The position numbers and the translations under genes are program-made. Below the pieces are notes generated by a model. It was given only the letters and a program-made list of their open reading frames with translations. It was not told the DNA's origin and did not search any database. Source: Acidobacteriota bacterium (GTDB lineage Bacteria; Acidobacteriota; Terriglobia; Terriglobales; Acidobacteriaceae). From it: 14,394 nt of DNA. Each line of letters starts with the position of its first letter. Position 1 is the first letter of the stretch. Shown here piece by piece: positions 1-6,234 of this stretch. The stretch is from contig JAJYAE010000079.1 in the NCBI GenBank assembly GCA_021779695.1, positions 1 to 14,394 of the forward strand. Reading direction: 5' to 3'.

Positions 1-223
1 GCGAAGCTCGCAGGTAAGAGAAGTGCATCTTTTTCTCTATACCTTCCCGGCGCGGGCCTCTCTGGGCTCGGCTCTGGATGGCAATTTGCGGTTTACCGAA
101 TTTGTGCAGTTCTGCATCGCCAGTCTCCCCAAGGACTTAAACCTCGCAAATCCGATGCGTCTGTCGATACAGCCGCATCCTATTTAATTACTTAGACTTA
201 CGATCGGTTTCCTTTTGCATTTT
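1..223 (-). ncRNA. group I intron in tRNA-Leu(UAA), 5' part, runs off the left edge
   Basis: Directly after U34 the minus strand carries, in the right order, elements resembling the conserved core of group I (IC3) introns: a P-like AAATTCGGTAAACC at 103-90, a Q-like CCGAGCCC at 71-64, and an R-like AAGGTATAGAGA at 45-34. P4 can form between UUCGG (100-96) and CCGAG (71-67). A P6a-like hairpin is CCCG/CGGG (56-53 with 49-46). P3 can form between GAACUGCA (112-105) and UGCACUUC (27-20) with one C-C mismatch. A stem-loop (GATGCG/CGCATC plus CTGT/ACAG) sits at 154-179. The P7 3' strand and P9 fall outside the window. The motif comparison is from memory of the Azoarcus and cyanobacterial introns. 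The element could be active, or a degenerate remnant. Confidence 0.65.
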
Positions 224-258
224 AAGTCCGCTGCGTCTGCCAGTTTCGCCATCCGGGC
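224..258 (-). tRNA. tRNA-Leu(UAA), 5' exon only
   Basis: Read on the minus strand from 258 to 224, the 35 bases form the 5' half of a leucine tRNA: acceptor strand GCCCGGA, then TGGCG, a D-loop with AAACTGGCAGAC, and the 5' side of the anticodon stem GCGGA followed by CTT. The last T is U34 of a UAA anticodon. In an intact gene the next bases would be AAAATCCGC, closing the anticodon stem. Here AAAATGCAAAAGG follows, so the stem cannot close and the tRNA is interrupted right after U34. That is the classic insertion point of group I introns in tRNA-Leu(UAA) genes (known from cyanobacteria and plastids). The 3' exon is not in the window. A weak -10-like TAAGAT lies at 278-273 upstream. Confidence 0.8.
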
Positions 259-346
259 AAAAAGCCTTCTCTATCTTAACTGGCGTGTCCGGTTCTAGGC
301 CGGGCACGTGTCCTGAATGGGAATTCGGCCGGTTCAACGTTTGGAT

Positions 347-385
347 GGCAAATACTGCGAATGTCCATATTTTCAGTATTTTGCC
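347..385. repeat. inverted repeat upstream of the tad operon
   Basis: GGCAAATACTG (347-357) is the reverse complement of CAGTATTTTGCC (374-385) apart from one extra T; the spacer is 16 nt. It lies about 110-150 bp upstream of the sigma-54-like promoter, a typical distance for an enhancer-binding-protein site. It could equally be a hairpin related to termination on either strand. Confidence 0.45.
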
Positions 386-436
386 TGTATACAGTGCAAT
401 GCACCAGCGTTGGAGGCCGTAAACACACGTGTACAC
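385..436. promoter_or_regulatory. cluster of short palindromes, possible activator sites
   Basis: Three palindromes lie close together: CTGTATACAG (385-394, perfect), GTGCA-A-TGCAC (394-404, perfect arms) and the overlapping pair ACACGTGT/GTGTACAC (425-436). They sit 60-110 bp upstream of the sigma-54-like promoter, where a bacterial enhancer-binding protein would be expected to bind. Binding is inferred from position and symmetry only. Confidence 0.3.
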
Positions 437-494
437 AACTAGGCACTGGCATTCTGTATCACATTGAATTATCAAGGGGTTGACGTATCTTAGT

Positions 495-511
495 TTGGCG
501 TCACAATTGCT
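495..511 (+). promoter_or_regulatory. sigma-54-type promoter of the tad operon
   Basis: TTGGC at 495-499 and TTGCT at 507-511 reproduce both core blocks of the RpoN consensus, with the -24 GG (497-498) and -12 GC (509-510) separated by exactly 10 nt. The predicted start is near 521, giving a leader of about 36 nt before the TTG start at 557. A weaker sigma-70 reading overlaps it (TTGACG at 480-485, CACAAT at 502-507, spacer 16), so either holoenzyme is possible; the sigma-54 match is the better one. Confidence 0.5.
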
Positions 512-556
512 ATCAGCCTCATTGAACTTTTCTCAACGGCTCTGGAGGATCTGATC

Positions 557-1072
557 TTGCATTCGATCGCATGGTGGCCAACATTGATCGCGGTCGGTGT
601 CGCAACCATTACGGATCTGCGCAGTCGTCGCATTCCGAACTGGCTGGTCTTTCCTTTCCTGCTGGTCGGAATAGGAGTTTCGACATGGATGAACGGCTGG
701 AGCGGACTGATAGGAAGTGCTGAGGGCCTTGGGCTTGGGCTTCTGCTTTTTGGGATTCTTGCTGTAATGGGCGGAATGGGGATGGGAGACGTCAAGCTCT
801 GTGCAGCGATTGGAGCTTGGATTGGGCCTCATCAACTATTTCTTGCTCTGGTGCTCACCGGCATTATCGGAGGGGTGATGGCCGTCGGTTGGGCAGTGGT
901 CGGTGGATTCGTCGGAGAACTCTTTAAAGGAAGCAGCAATCTTGTTTTTGGATTTTGGAAGAAGGAGACGCGCGAGAATTCCGATCTGACTCTTGCGAGT
1001 CCGCGCGCCCGAAAGATGCCTTATGCACCTGCGATTGCGCTTGGAACACTAATGTCCTTCTTGGCGAAATAG
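557..1072 (+). CDS. tadV: prepilin peptidase TadV/CpaA (A24 family)
   Basis: An inner-membrane aspartyl peptidase that would cleave the leader from Flp-type prepilins and pseudopilins on the cytoplasmic side. The 171-residue protein is almost entirely hydrophobic helices and has the two catalytic aspartates of the A24 family: D20 in ATITDLRSRRIPNW and D78 in the GxGD motif GMGDVKL (75-81). A PYAPAIALG segment near 155-163 matches the conserved C-terminal helix. It lacks the N-terminal methylase domain of long PilD proteins, as expected for TadV/CpaA. The start is TTG at 557, chosen because a perfect GGAGG (544-548) lies 8 nt upstream and the hydrophobic N-terminus begins there. It is the first gene of the tad operon, downstream of the sigma-54-like promoter. 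The family call is secure. The Flp substrate is inferred and is not encoded in this window. Confidence 0.9.
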   Translation: MHSIAWWPTLIAVGVATITDLRSRRIPNWLVFPFLLVGIGVSTWMNGWSGLIGSAEGLGLGLLLFGILAVMGGMGMGDVKLCAAIGAWIGPHQLFLALVLTGIIGGVMAVGWAVVGGFVGELFKGSSNLVFGFWKKETRENSDLTLASPRARKMPYAPAIALGTLMSFLAK

Positions 1073-1119
1073 GAGATGGAAGTTTTACAGGCTAGAAGTT
1101 TTGCTGGATTCAGGTTGGA

Positions 1120-2367
1120 ATGGCTTCGAGCACAAACCTTGAAAAGAGGAGTCTCAGATCTGCTATGGCGTTAAATACGCAAGAAGTCATCACCGTCGGT
1201 CTTGGTAGCCTCACTGTTGGCCTGATTGGTCCCAGCGATCAGCGGCGCAGGGGAATTGCCCACGCCCTGGCGGGGTGCGATGTTACAGCGGTCCAGGAGT
1301 TTGGCTCCTATCCGTCCACTCCTGCCGATGTAATACGTTTTCAGGATTACCGCTTCGATGTCGTCATCATCGAGCTGGACAGCGACCGGGATGCTGCACT
1401 TGCGCTCGTGGAGCAACTTGCGGCCAGCGCCGACACGACCGTGATGGTCTGCTCGTCGCAAAACGATCCTAGCGTTCTGATGCAATGCATGCGTGCAGGT
1501 GCACGGGAATTCTTGCCTCAGCCAGTCGCAATCGGGCCTCTCGCGGAGGCATTGGGTCGCGCAGCGGCTCGGAAGCCCGCCTCCAAATCCGGAAAAGAAG
1601 GCGCAGGGAAAGTTCTCGTGTTTCTTGGCGGAAAGGGTGGCTCGGGGGTTACAACAGTCGCCTGCAACTTTGCCGTTTCACTTGTGCATGACTGCAGCCA
1701 CACGGCCGTGCTGATCGATCTTGATCTTCCACTGGGAGATGTGGCCCTGACGCTTGGAATTACACCGCAATTCTCCGCAGCGGACGCGTTGCAGAACTAT
1801 AGCCGTCTGGACACCAACTTTCTGTCGAAACTGATTACTGGTCACAGTTCGGGGCTATCTGTGCTGGCTGCCCCGGGGAAGTTTCCTCAAGTGGAGGTGA
1901 CGTGCGAAGCGCTAGAACGGCTGATTGCAACAGCGCGCGCAAATTTTGAGTATGTGATTATCGATGCTGGATCGCGTTTTGATCTGAGCGATAACAATCT
2001 TGTTGAGCAAGCGGATATGGTCTACCTGGTGATGCAGGCTGGTATTCCTGAGCTTCGGAATTCACACCGCGTCATCTCTGAATATTTCAAATCTGGTGGA
2101 TCAAACCTGGAATTGGTGCTGAACCGCTTTATCCCTCGCGCCGGAGGCGTCGACGAAGAACACATATCGAAGGCGCTGGGCCGGCCAGTACAGTGGAAGA
2201 TTCCGAGCGATTACGTGGCTGTGCGCCGCATGCAGAACGAAGCGACGCCATTGACACTTGAGGATTCGATGATTTCGCGGGCAATTCGCGAGATGGCGAG
2301 AGCTGCATGCGGCAAGGAAGCCGAGCCTTCCAAGAAGAAGCGAAAGGGGTTCAGCCTATTCGGCTGA
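1120..2367 (+). CDS. cpaE: Tad pilus localisation ATPase TadZ/CpaE
   Basis: A MinD/ParA-superfamily protein that, in studied Tad systems, directs the pilus machine to its place in the cell. Residues ~31-150 look like an atypical receiver domain (VVIIELDSD around 81-89, AGAREFLPQP around 126-135). Residues ~163-395 form the ATPase. Its deviant Walker A is KGGSGVTT (172-179): the signature lysine K172 is kept, but the usual P-loop lysine is V177, a change common in this family. LIDLDLPLGDVAL (198-210) carries the A' aspartates. The C-terminus is basic (KKKRKG). The start is uncertain: ATG 1120 has only a weak ribosome site, while ATG 1165 (M16) has AGAGGAG 13 nt upstream, and the domain starts after both. 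It lies 47 nt after tadV. CpaB and CpaC, which often sit between them, are absent. Confidence 0.88.
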   Translation: MASSTNLEKRSLRSAMALNTQEVITVGLGSLTVGLIGPSDQRRRGIAHALAGCDVTAVQEFGSYPSTPADVIRFQDYRFDVVIIELDSDRDAALALVEQLAASADTTVMVCSSQNDPSVLMQCMRAGAREFLPQPVAIGPLAEALGRAAARKPASKSGKEGAGKVLVFLGGKGGSGVTTVACNFAVSLVHDCSHTAVLIDLDLPLGDVALTLGITPQFSAADALQNYSRLDTNFLSKLITGHSSGLSVLAAPGKFPQVEVTCEALERLIATARANFEYVIIDAGSRFDLSDNNLVEQADMVYLVMQAGIPELRNSHRVISEYFKSGGSNLELVLNRFIPRAGGVDEEHISKALGRPVQWKIPSDYVAVRRMQNEATPLTLEDSMISRAIREMARAACGKEAEPSKKKRKGFSLFG

Positions 2368-2411
2368 ATTGGGCCTCGAGAGTTCAATCATTGCGACGGG
2401 AATGGTGACAC

Positions 2412-3692
2412 GTGGAAAATCTGAACTTAGAGAACTTTAAAACAGAAGTACACCGAACCCTGATCTCCAAGCTGGATCTTGAAAAGCTGTCACGCGTGAA
2501 CTCGAATCAGGCGAGACAAGCGGTTTCGAGCATCATCAGCGAGATTATCAGCGATCGTCGCGTTCCGCTCAGCTTCGACGAGCAGGAAAAGATCCAAACT
2601 GACTTGCTGGATGAAGTGTTTGGCCTTGGACCGCTTGAGCCTCTGCTGAAGGATCAAAAGATCTCCGATATTCTCGTGAACGACAAGGACCATGTCTTTG
2701 TTGAGCGGGGTGGTGTGCTGACGCGGGCAAATGCATCCTTCCGCGATGATCGTCACCTCCTTCAGATCATTGATCGAATCGTCTCGCGTGTAGGCCGACG
2801 GGTTGACGAATCGTCGCCAATGGTCGATGCGCGACTACCGGATGGTTCGCGTGTGAACGCAATTATTCCACCACTGGCTCTTGATGGCCCCTCACTCTCG
2901 ATTCGCCGATTTGGCACGGGACCATTAGCGGCCAATCAGCTTGTACAACTCAAAAGTATCTCTGCAGAAATGATGGAGTTGCTATCCGCGGCGGTCCGGG
3001 CGCGCCTGAGCGTACTGATCTCTGGCGGCACAGGCGCTGGCAAGACCACATTTCTCAACATTCTCTCGCAGTACATTCCCCAGAACGAACGTATTATCAC
3101 CATCGAAGATGCGGCGGAACTGCAGCTCGCCCAGGAAAACATGGTGCGTCTGGAGACACGTCCGCCAAACGTCGAAGGCCAAGGGGCGATACGCCAAAGG
3201 CAGTTGTTGATTAACTGCCTGCGTATGCGCCCAGACCGAATCATCATCGGTGAGTGCCGCGGCGAAGAAGCGTTCGATATGTTGCAGGCAATGAATACGG
3301 GGCACGAAGGATCGATGACCACGGTCCACGCCAATACGGCGCGTGATGCATTGACGCGTCTTGAATCAATGGTCGCCATGAGCAACCTCAGCTTGCCTGA
3401 GAAGACGGTACGGCAGCAGATTGCATCGGCAATCACGATTGTTGTGCAGTGCACCCGTCTCAGTGACGGTAGCCGCAAGTGCGTCAGCATTCATGAGATT
3501 ACCGGGATGGAAGAGAACGTGATCAGCATGCAGGAGATCTTCGCGTTCCAGAAGAAAGGTATTGGCCCAAACGGGAAGGTACTGGGAGTCTTTCAGCCAA
3601 GTCGTATCCGGCCCAGATTCCTTGAACAGTTGCGGACTTCGGGAATCTTTCTTCCTCCGAGCCTTTTCGAAAGGGCTACCGAAGTCAACTAA
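2412..3692 (+). CDS. cpaF: Tad secretion ATPase TadA/CpaF (type II/IV secretion family)
   Basis: The hexameric cytoplasmic ATPase that powers assembly, and probably retraction, of Tad pili. The 426 residues show an N-terminal helical region (1-75), the N-terminal ATPase domain with [10 protein letters not shown] and [13 protein letters not shown] (~72-101), and the C-terminal motor: Walker [10 protein letters not shown] (205-213), Asp box [11 protein letters not shown] (229-239), Walker [16 protein letters not shown] (276-290) and His box [12 protein letters not shown] (297-308). All catalytic motifs are intact and the length is normal. The start is GTG at 2412: an in-frame TGA at 2406-2408 rules out any earlier start, and GGGA (2398-2401) gives a modest ribosome site. 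It lies 44 nt downstream of the TadZ gene and is followed 21 nt later by tadB, in the usual tadZ-A-B-C order. Confidence 0.95.
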   Translation: MENLNLENFKTEVHRTLISKLDLEKLSRVNSNQARQAVSSIISEIISDRRVPLSFDEQEKIQTDLLDEVFGLGPLEPLLKDQKISDILVNDKDHVFVERGGVLTRANASFRDDRHLLQIIDRIVSRVGRRVDESSPMVDARLPDGSRVNAIIPPLALDGPSLSIRRFGTGPLAANQLVQLKSISAEMMELLSAAVRARLSVLISGGTGAGKTTFLNILSQYIPQNERIITIEDAAELQLAQENMVRLETRPPNVEGQGAIRQRQLLINCLRMRPDRIIIGECRGEEAFDMLQAMNTGHEGSMTTVHANTARDALTRLESMVAMSNLSLPEKTVRQQIASAITIVVQCTRLSDGSRKCVSIHEITGMEENVISMQEIFAFQKKGIGPNGKVLGVFQPSRIRPRFLEQLRTSGIFLPPSLFERATEVN

Positions 3693-3713
3693 CGAGATTT
3701 GGAGTCAAGTTCC

Positions 3714-4691
3714 ATGATAGTGATCATGATCCTGGTTTTCCTCGGAGTCTTCGCAGTCGCAGCAATGCTGATGGCGGCGTCGGGCACGGGAGCTTCCCAA
3801 GAGTCCAAACAAATGCTAGCGCGATTGGACTCTGCACTCGCCACAGGCAGGACGAGAACGGACATGGACGATCTGCTTGTCGATGTCCGCAAGAGCGACT
3901 TGACAAGCACCATTCCATGGATTGATCGGCTACTTCGCCAGCTGGAACTGACACCACGACTTCGGCGGCTCCTGTATCAAGCAGACCTGAAGTGGACCGT
4001 GGGAGGGCTTGTCCTAATTACGATTGCAGCCTTTTCAATCCCGGGTTATCTCGTTTATTTCCGCACGGGTGCTGCCTTGCTCGGATTGGCTGTAGGACTT
4101 GCAACTGGATTTCTACCTTTCGCATTCGTTCTTCGGAAGCGAGCCTCTCGACTCAAGAAGTTCGAAGAAGGTCTCCCGGAGGCACTCGACCTGATCGTCA
4201 GCGCCTTACGCGTTGGACAAAGCTTCAATTCTGCACTGGGCCTTGTGACGAAGGAATGTGCTGATCCAGTGGGCCCTGAGTTCCGGGTCACTTTTGAAGA
4301 GCAGAACTACGGGTTGGAGCTTAAAACTGCACTGGACAATATGACCCAGCGTGTCCCTTTACAAGATCTACGAATGGTCGTGACTGCAATTCTCATTCAG
4401 AAGGAAAGCGGCGGTAACCTCGCCGAGGTTCTGGAAAAGGTCGCTGAGGTGATTCGCGAGCGTTTCCGCCTTCAGAGACAAGTGAGAACCCATACCGCAC
4501 AGGGACGTTTAACTGGAGTGGTGCTCACTCTCCTTCCCGTTGTTCTGGGCTGTGCGCTCTACTTTGTGAATCCCAATATGATGAGCATCCTGTGGAAGCG
4601 TCCGATTGGCATTGACCTGCTCTACGCGGCCGGCATCATGATCATCATCGGCGGTCTTATTATCCGCAAGATCGTCAACATGGACGTTTAA
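3714..4691 (+). CDS. tadB: Tad inner-membrane platform protein TadB
   Basis: A GspF-like platform protein that couples the TadA motor to pilin assembly, acting with TadC. The 325 residues contain an N-terminal membrane helix (2-22), two helices at ~97-117 and 120-140, a cytoplasmic T2SSF domain (~150-265, with EGLPEALDLIVSALRVGQS and ESGGNLAEVLEKVAEVI), and two C-terminal helices (~267-287 and 302-320). This is the normal TadB layout. The start chosen is ATG 3714, because GGAG at 3701-3704 lies 9 nt upstream. A TTG five codons earlier (3699) is open in frame, but it overlaps that GGAG and has no good site of its own. It is 21 nt from the ATPase gene and 10 nt from tadC, so it sits in the middle of the operon. 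Confidence 0.92.
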   Translation: MIVIMILVFLGVFAVAAMLMAASGTGASQESKQMLARLDSALATGRTRTDMDDLLVDVRKSDLTSTIPWIDRLLRQLELTPRLRRLLYQADLKWTVGGLVLITIAAFSIPGYLVYFRTGAALLGLAVGLATGFLPFAFVLRKRASRLKKFEEGLPEALDLIVSALRVGQSFNSALGLVTKECADPVGPEFRVTFEEQNYGLELKTALDNMTQRVPLQDLRMVVTAILIQKESGGNLAEVLEKVAEVIRERFRLQRQVRTHTAQGRLTGVVLTLLPVVLGCALYFVNPNMMSILWKRPIGIDLLYAAGIMIIIGGLIIRKIVNMDV

Positions 4692-4701
4692 CGAGGGACT
4701 T

Positions 4702-5613
4702 ATGCTATTTGCAATTCTTGCGTTTTGCGCGATGTTCATCCTAATTGTGAGCGGGAGTCTCCTCATCTTCTACCGCGAGACAATTCAGGCCCGTATTGCA
4801 TCTGCAATTAATCCGACGCAAAAGCAGCAAACGCTGAAGTCGCGCCTCCAGGATACGCGTGAAAAGCTAGGCGATGTTGTCGAGCAGTTCGAACGAATCG
4901 TCCCCAAGAGCGAAGCGGAAGTTGGAGTGATCCATCAGCGGCTGATCCGGGCCGGTTTCCGCGAGGATTCAGCTGTTAAGAACTTTTATGCATCGAAGGT
5001 GATTACACCTCTCGTGCTTTGCCTGATCGCACTGCTTTCCGGGCTTGCAAAGTCCAGTCCATTCTTTATCTACATCGCATGTTTGGGAATTGGTTTCCTC
5101 ATACCGGATTTCTGGCTCGGGCGAACGATCTCGACCCGGCAGGCACAAATCCGTAAAGGATTACCCGACGTTCTTGACCTCCTGATTATCTGCGTGGAAG
5201 CGGGACTCAGCCTCGACCAGGCGACAGCGCGCACCTCCGAGGAACTGCGCCTTGCCCAGCCCGCCTTGAGCGACGAATTGGGAATGGTCGCACTCGAACA
5301 GCGCGCAGGAAGCGTCCGTGCCGATGCTTGGAAGCATTTCGCAGATCGAACCGGAGTTGACAGTGTCCGAAATCTCGTTTCGATGCTGATCCAATCAGAG
5401 CAATTTGGAACCAGCATCGCAAAAACTCTTCGCGTTCACTCTGACACGCTCAGAACGAAGCGTGTTCAGGAGATCGAAGAAAAGGCTGCGAAGTTGCCGA
5501 TTAAGCTGATTTTCCCGCTTGTGTTCTTCATTTTTCCGTCCCTCTTTGTTGTCACTCTAGGGCCGGCGATGATCATCATGGCGGAATCGTTCAAGTCAAT
5601 TTTCACCCATTAA
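4702..5613 (+). CDS. tadC: Tad inner-membrane platform protein TadC
   Basis: The second GspF-like platform protein, a paralogue and likely partner of TadB. Of 303 residues, 2-23 form a membrane helix, ~40-95 a soluble linker, and ~98-118 and 120-140 two helices. A T2SSF domain (~150-265) contains KGLPDVLDLLIICVEAGLSL and FGTSIAKTLRVHSDTLRTKR, and a C-terminal hydrophobic stretch (266-295) carries KLPIKLIFPLVFFIFPS, typical of TadC. ATG 4702 is preceded by GAGGG (4693-4697), and the gene begins 10 nt after the tadB stop. Nothing is truncated. It is the last recognised tad gene here; TadD and the minor pilins TadE/F/G, which often follow, are not present, and two tiny membrane genes take their place. 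Confidence 0.92.
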   Translation: MLFAILAFCAMFILIVSGSLLIFYRETIQARIASAINPTQKQQTLKSRLQDTREKLGDVVEQFERIVPKSEAEVGVIHQRLIRAGFREDSAVKNFYASKVITPLVLCLIALLSGLAKSSPFFIYIACLGIGFLIPDFWLGRTISTRQAQIRKGLPDVLDLLIICVEAGLSLDQATARTSEELRLAQPALSDELGMVALEQRAGSVRADAWKHFADRTGVDSVRNLVSMLIQSEQFGTSIAKTLRVHSDTLRTKRVQEIEEKAAKLPIKLIFPLVFFIFPSLFVVTLGPAMIIMAESFKSIFTH

Positions 5614-5634
5614 CCGCATGAAAGGAGAAGCCGG

Positions 5635-5730
5635 ATGGACGGATCAACGATTATCCGCATTGTCGCCGGTGCGATGTTCGTCATCGTACTTGCAATTCTG
5701 ATCCAGCGTCGCAGGACTCACGTGAAGTAG
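5635..5730 (+). CDS. 31-residue single-span membrane peptide, copy 1
   Basis: Not a recognised family. It begins MDGSTIIRIVAG, continues with a hydrophobic helix (about residues 9-23) and ends IQRRRTHVK, so a positive-inside topology would put the N-terminus outside and the RRR tail in the cytoplasm. ATG 5635 has GGAG (5624-5627) 7 nt upstream. The gene starts 21 nt after the tadC stop, so it is probably co-transcribed with the pilus genes. It is paired with a paralogue at 5826, identical at 23 of 31 positions with no gaps, which strongly argues that both are real genes. It lacks the Glu-Tyr and leader signature of Flp pilins, so it is unlikely to be a pilin. A regulatory or assembly peptide of the Tad platform is possible. 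Confidence 0.72.
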   Translation: MDGSTIIRIVAGAMFVIVLAILIQRRRTHVK

Positions 5731-5825
5731 CGAAAGTCCTGAACGCAAATGAAACGCTGCAGCACGACAAGAGATAGCGAAATTTCAGAGCAACTAACAA
5801 TCCGTCAAAGGAATAGGAGAGAAAA

Positions 5826-5921
5826 ATGGACAATGCCACAATCATTCGCGTCGTATCGGGTGTTCTATTTGTCATTGTGCTTGTCATCCTGATTCAGCGG
5901 CGCCGCACACGGGTCAAGTAA
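5826..5921 (+). CDS. 31-residue single-span membrane peptide, copy 2
   Basis: Paralogue of the peptide at 5635-5730: same length, 23 of 31 residues identical, mostly conservative replacements elsewhere (Ile/Val, Met/Leu, Ala/Ser), and the same C-terminal IQRRRT-x-VK. It starts MDNATIIRVVSG and has one hydrophobic helix, about residues 9-23. AGGAGA (5815-5820) lies 5 nt before ATG 5826. It follows copy 1 after 95 nt that contain no convincing gene and is followed 15 nt later by a terminator-like hairpin, so it would end the tad transcript. Conservation at protein level together with a separate good ribosome site supports translation. The function is unknown. Confidence 0.72.
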   Translation: MDNATIIRVVSGVLFVIVLVILIQRRRTRVK

Positions 5922-5936
5922 GGGCACAGAATACGG

Positions 5937-5975
5937 ACGGGGGCTCAGGCAATTGATAGCGCCCCTGTTTCCTTT
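5937..5975 (+). terminator. probable terminator of the tad operon
   Basis: ACGGGGGC (5937-5944) pairs with GCCCCTGT (5961-5968) over 8 bp, including one G-U pair, with a 16-nt loop; TTCCTTT follows at 5969-5975. The GC-rich stem, short T-rich tail and position 15 nt after the last small gene fit an intrinsic terminator, although the loop is long and the T-run is broken. Confidence 0.5.
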
Positions 5976-6234
5976 GGCTCGCACTACCCCAACATCGGTT
6001 CTGCCTGTGCAGAATTGGCTTTTAGCTTATCTACGGTTGCCCAATTTCAGGTGCATCCGCAGGTAGTGTCTGGTTTTTGCTCTGAATTGAGTCTCGCTCG
6101 GACTTGACCGCTAAAACGAGACGATGAGTTTTTGTCTAGAAACCTATAGATCTAATGCAAGAAACAGCGGTGAATGACTTGCGAGTTGAAGTGACTCACC
6201 TGCGAGTGAGCAGCCTCCAGGAGGAACAGGATTG
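5976..6234. other. intergenic region before the PilZ gene
   Basis: No gene is evident. It contains an imperfect 10-bp direct repeat, ACTTGCGAGT (6177-6186) and ACCTGCGAGT (6198-6207), 21 bp apart, i.e. two helical turns, which could be a regulator site. The promoter is not clear: TCTAAT (6150-6155) is a fair -10 but has no good -35. I looked for a c-di-GMP riboswitch and saw none of its conserved blocks. Confidence 0.35.

Noticed and set aside
188..475. 95-codon open frame on the minus strand
   Set aside because: It runs through the tRNA-Leu exon and its upstream palindromes, has no ribosome site and looks like no protein family.
2936..3490. 184-codon minus-strand frame inside the TadA/CpaF gene
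   Set aside because: Antisense shadow of a gene with intact catalytic motifs; the translation is low-complexity, rich in Arg and Ser, and lacks a start signal.
5749..5892. 47-codon frame between and into the twin peptide genes
   Set aside because: No ribosome site, polar and atypical composition, and it overlaps the conserved second peptide in another frame.
5635..5921. Twin peptides as Flp pilins
   Set aside because: They lack the prepilin cleavage signature (Gly followed by the Glu-Tyr motif) and are too short, with a basic C-terminal tail directly after the helix.
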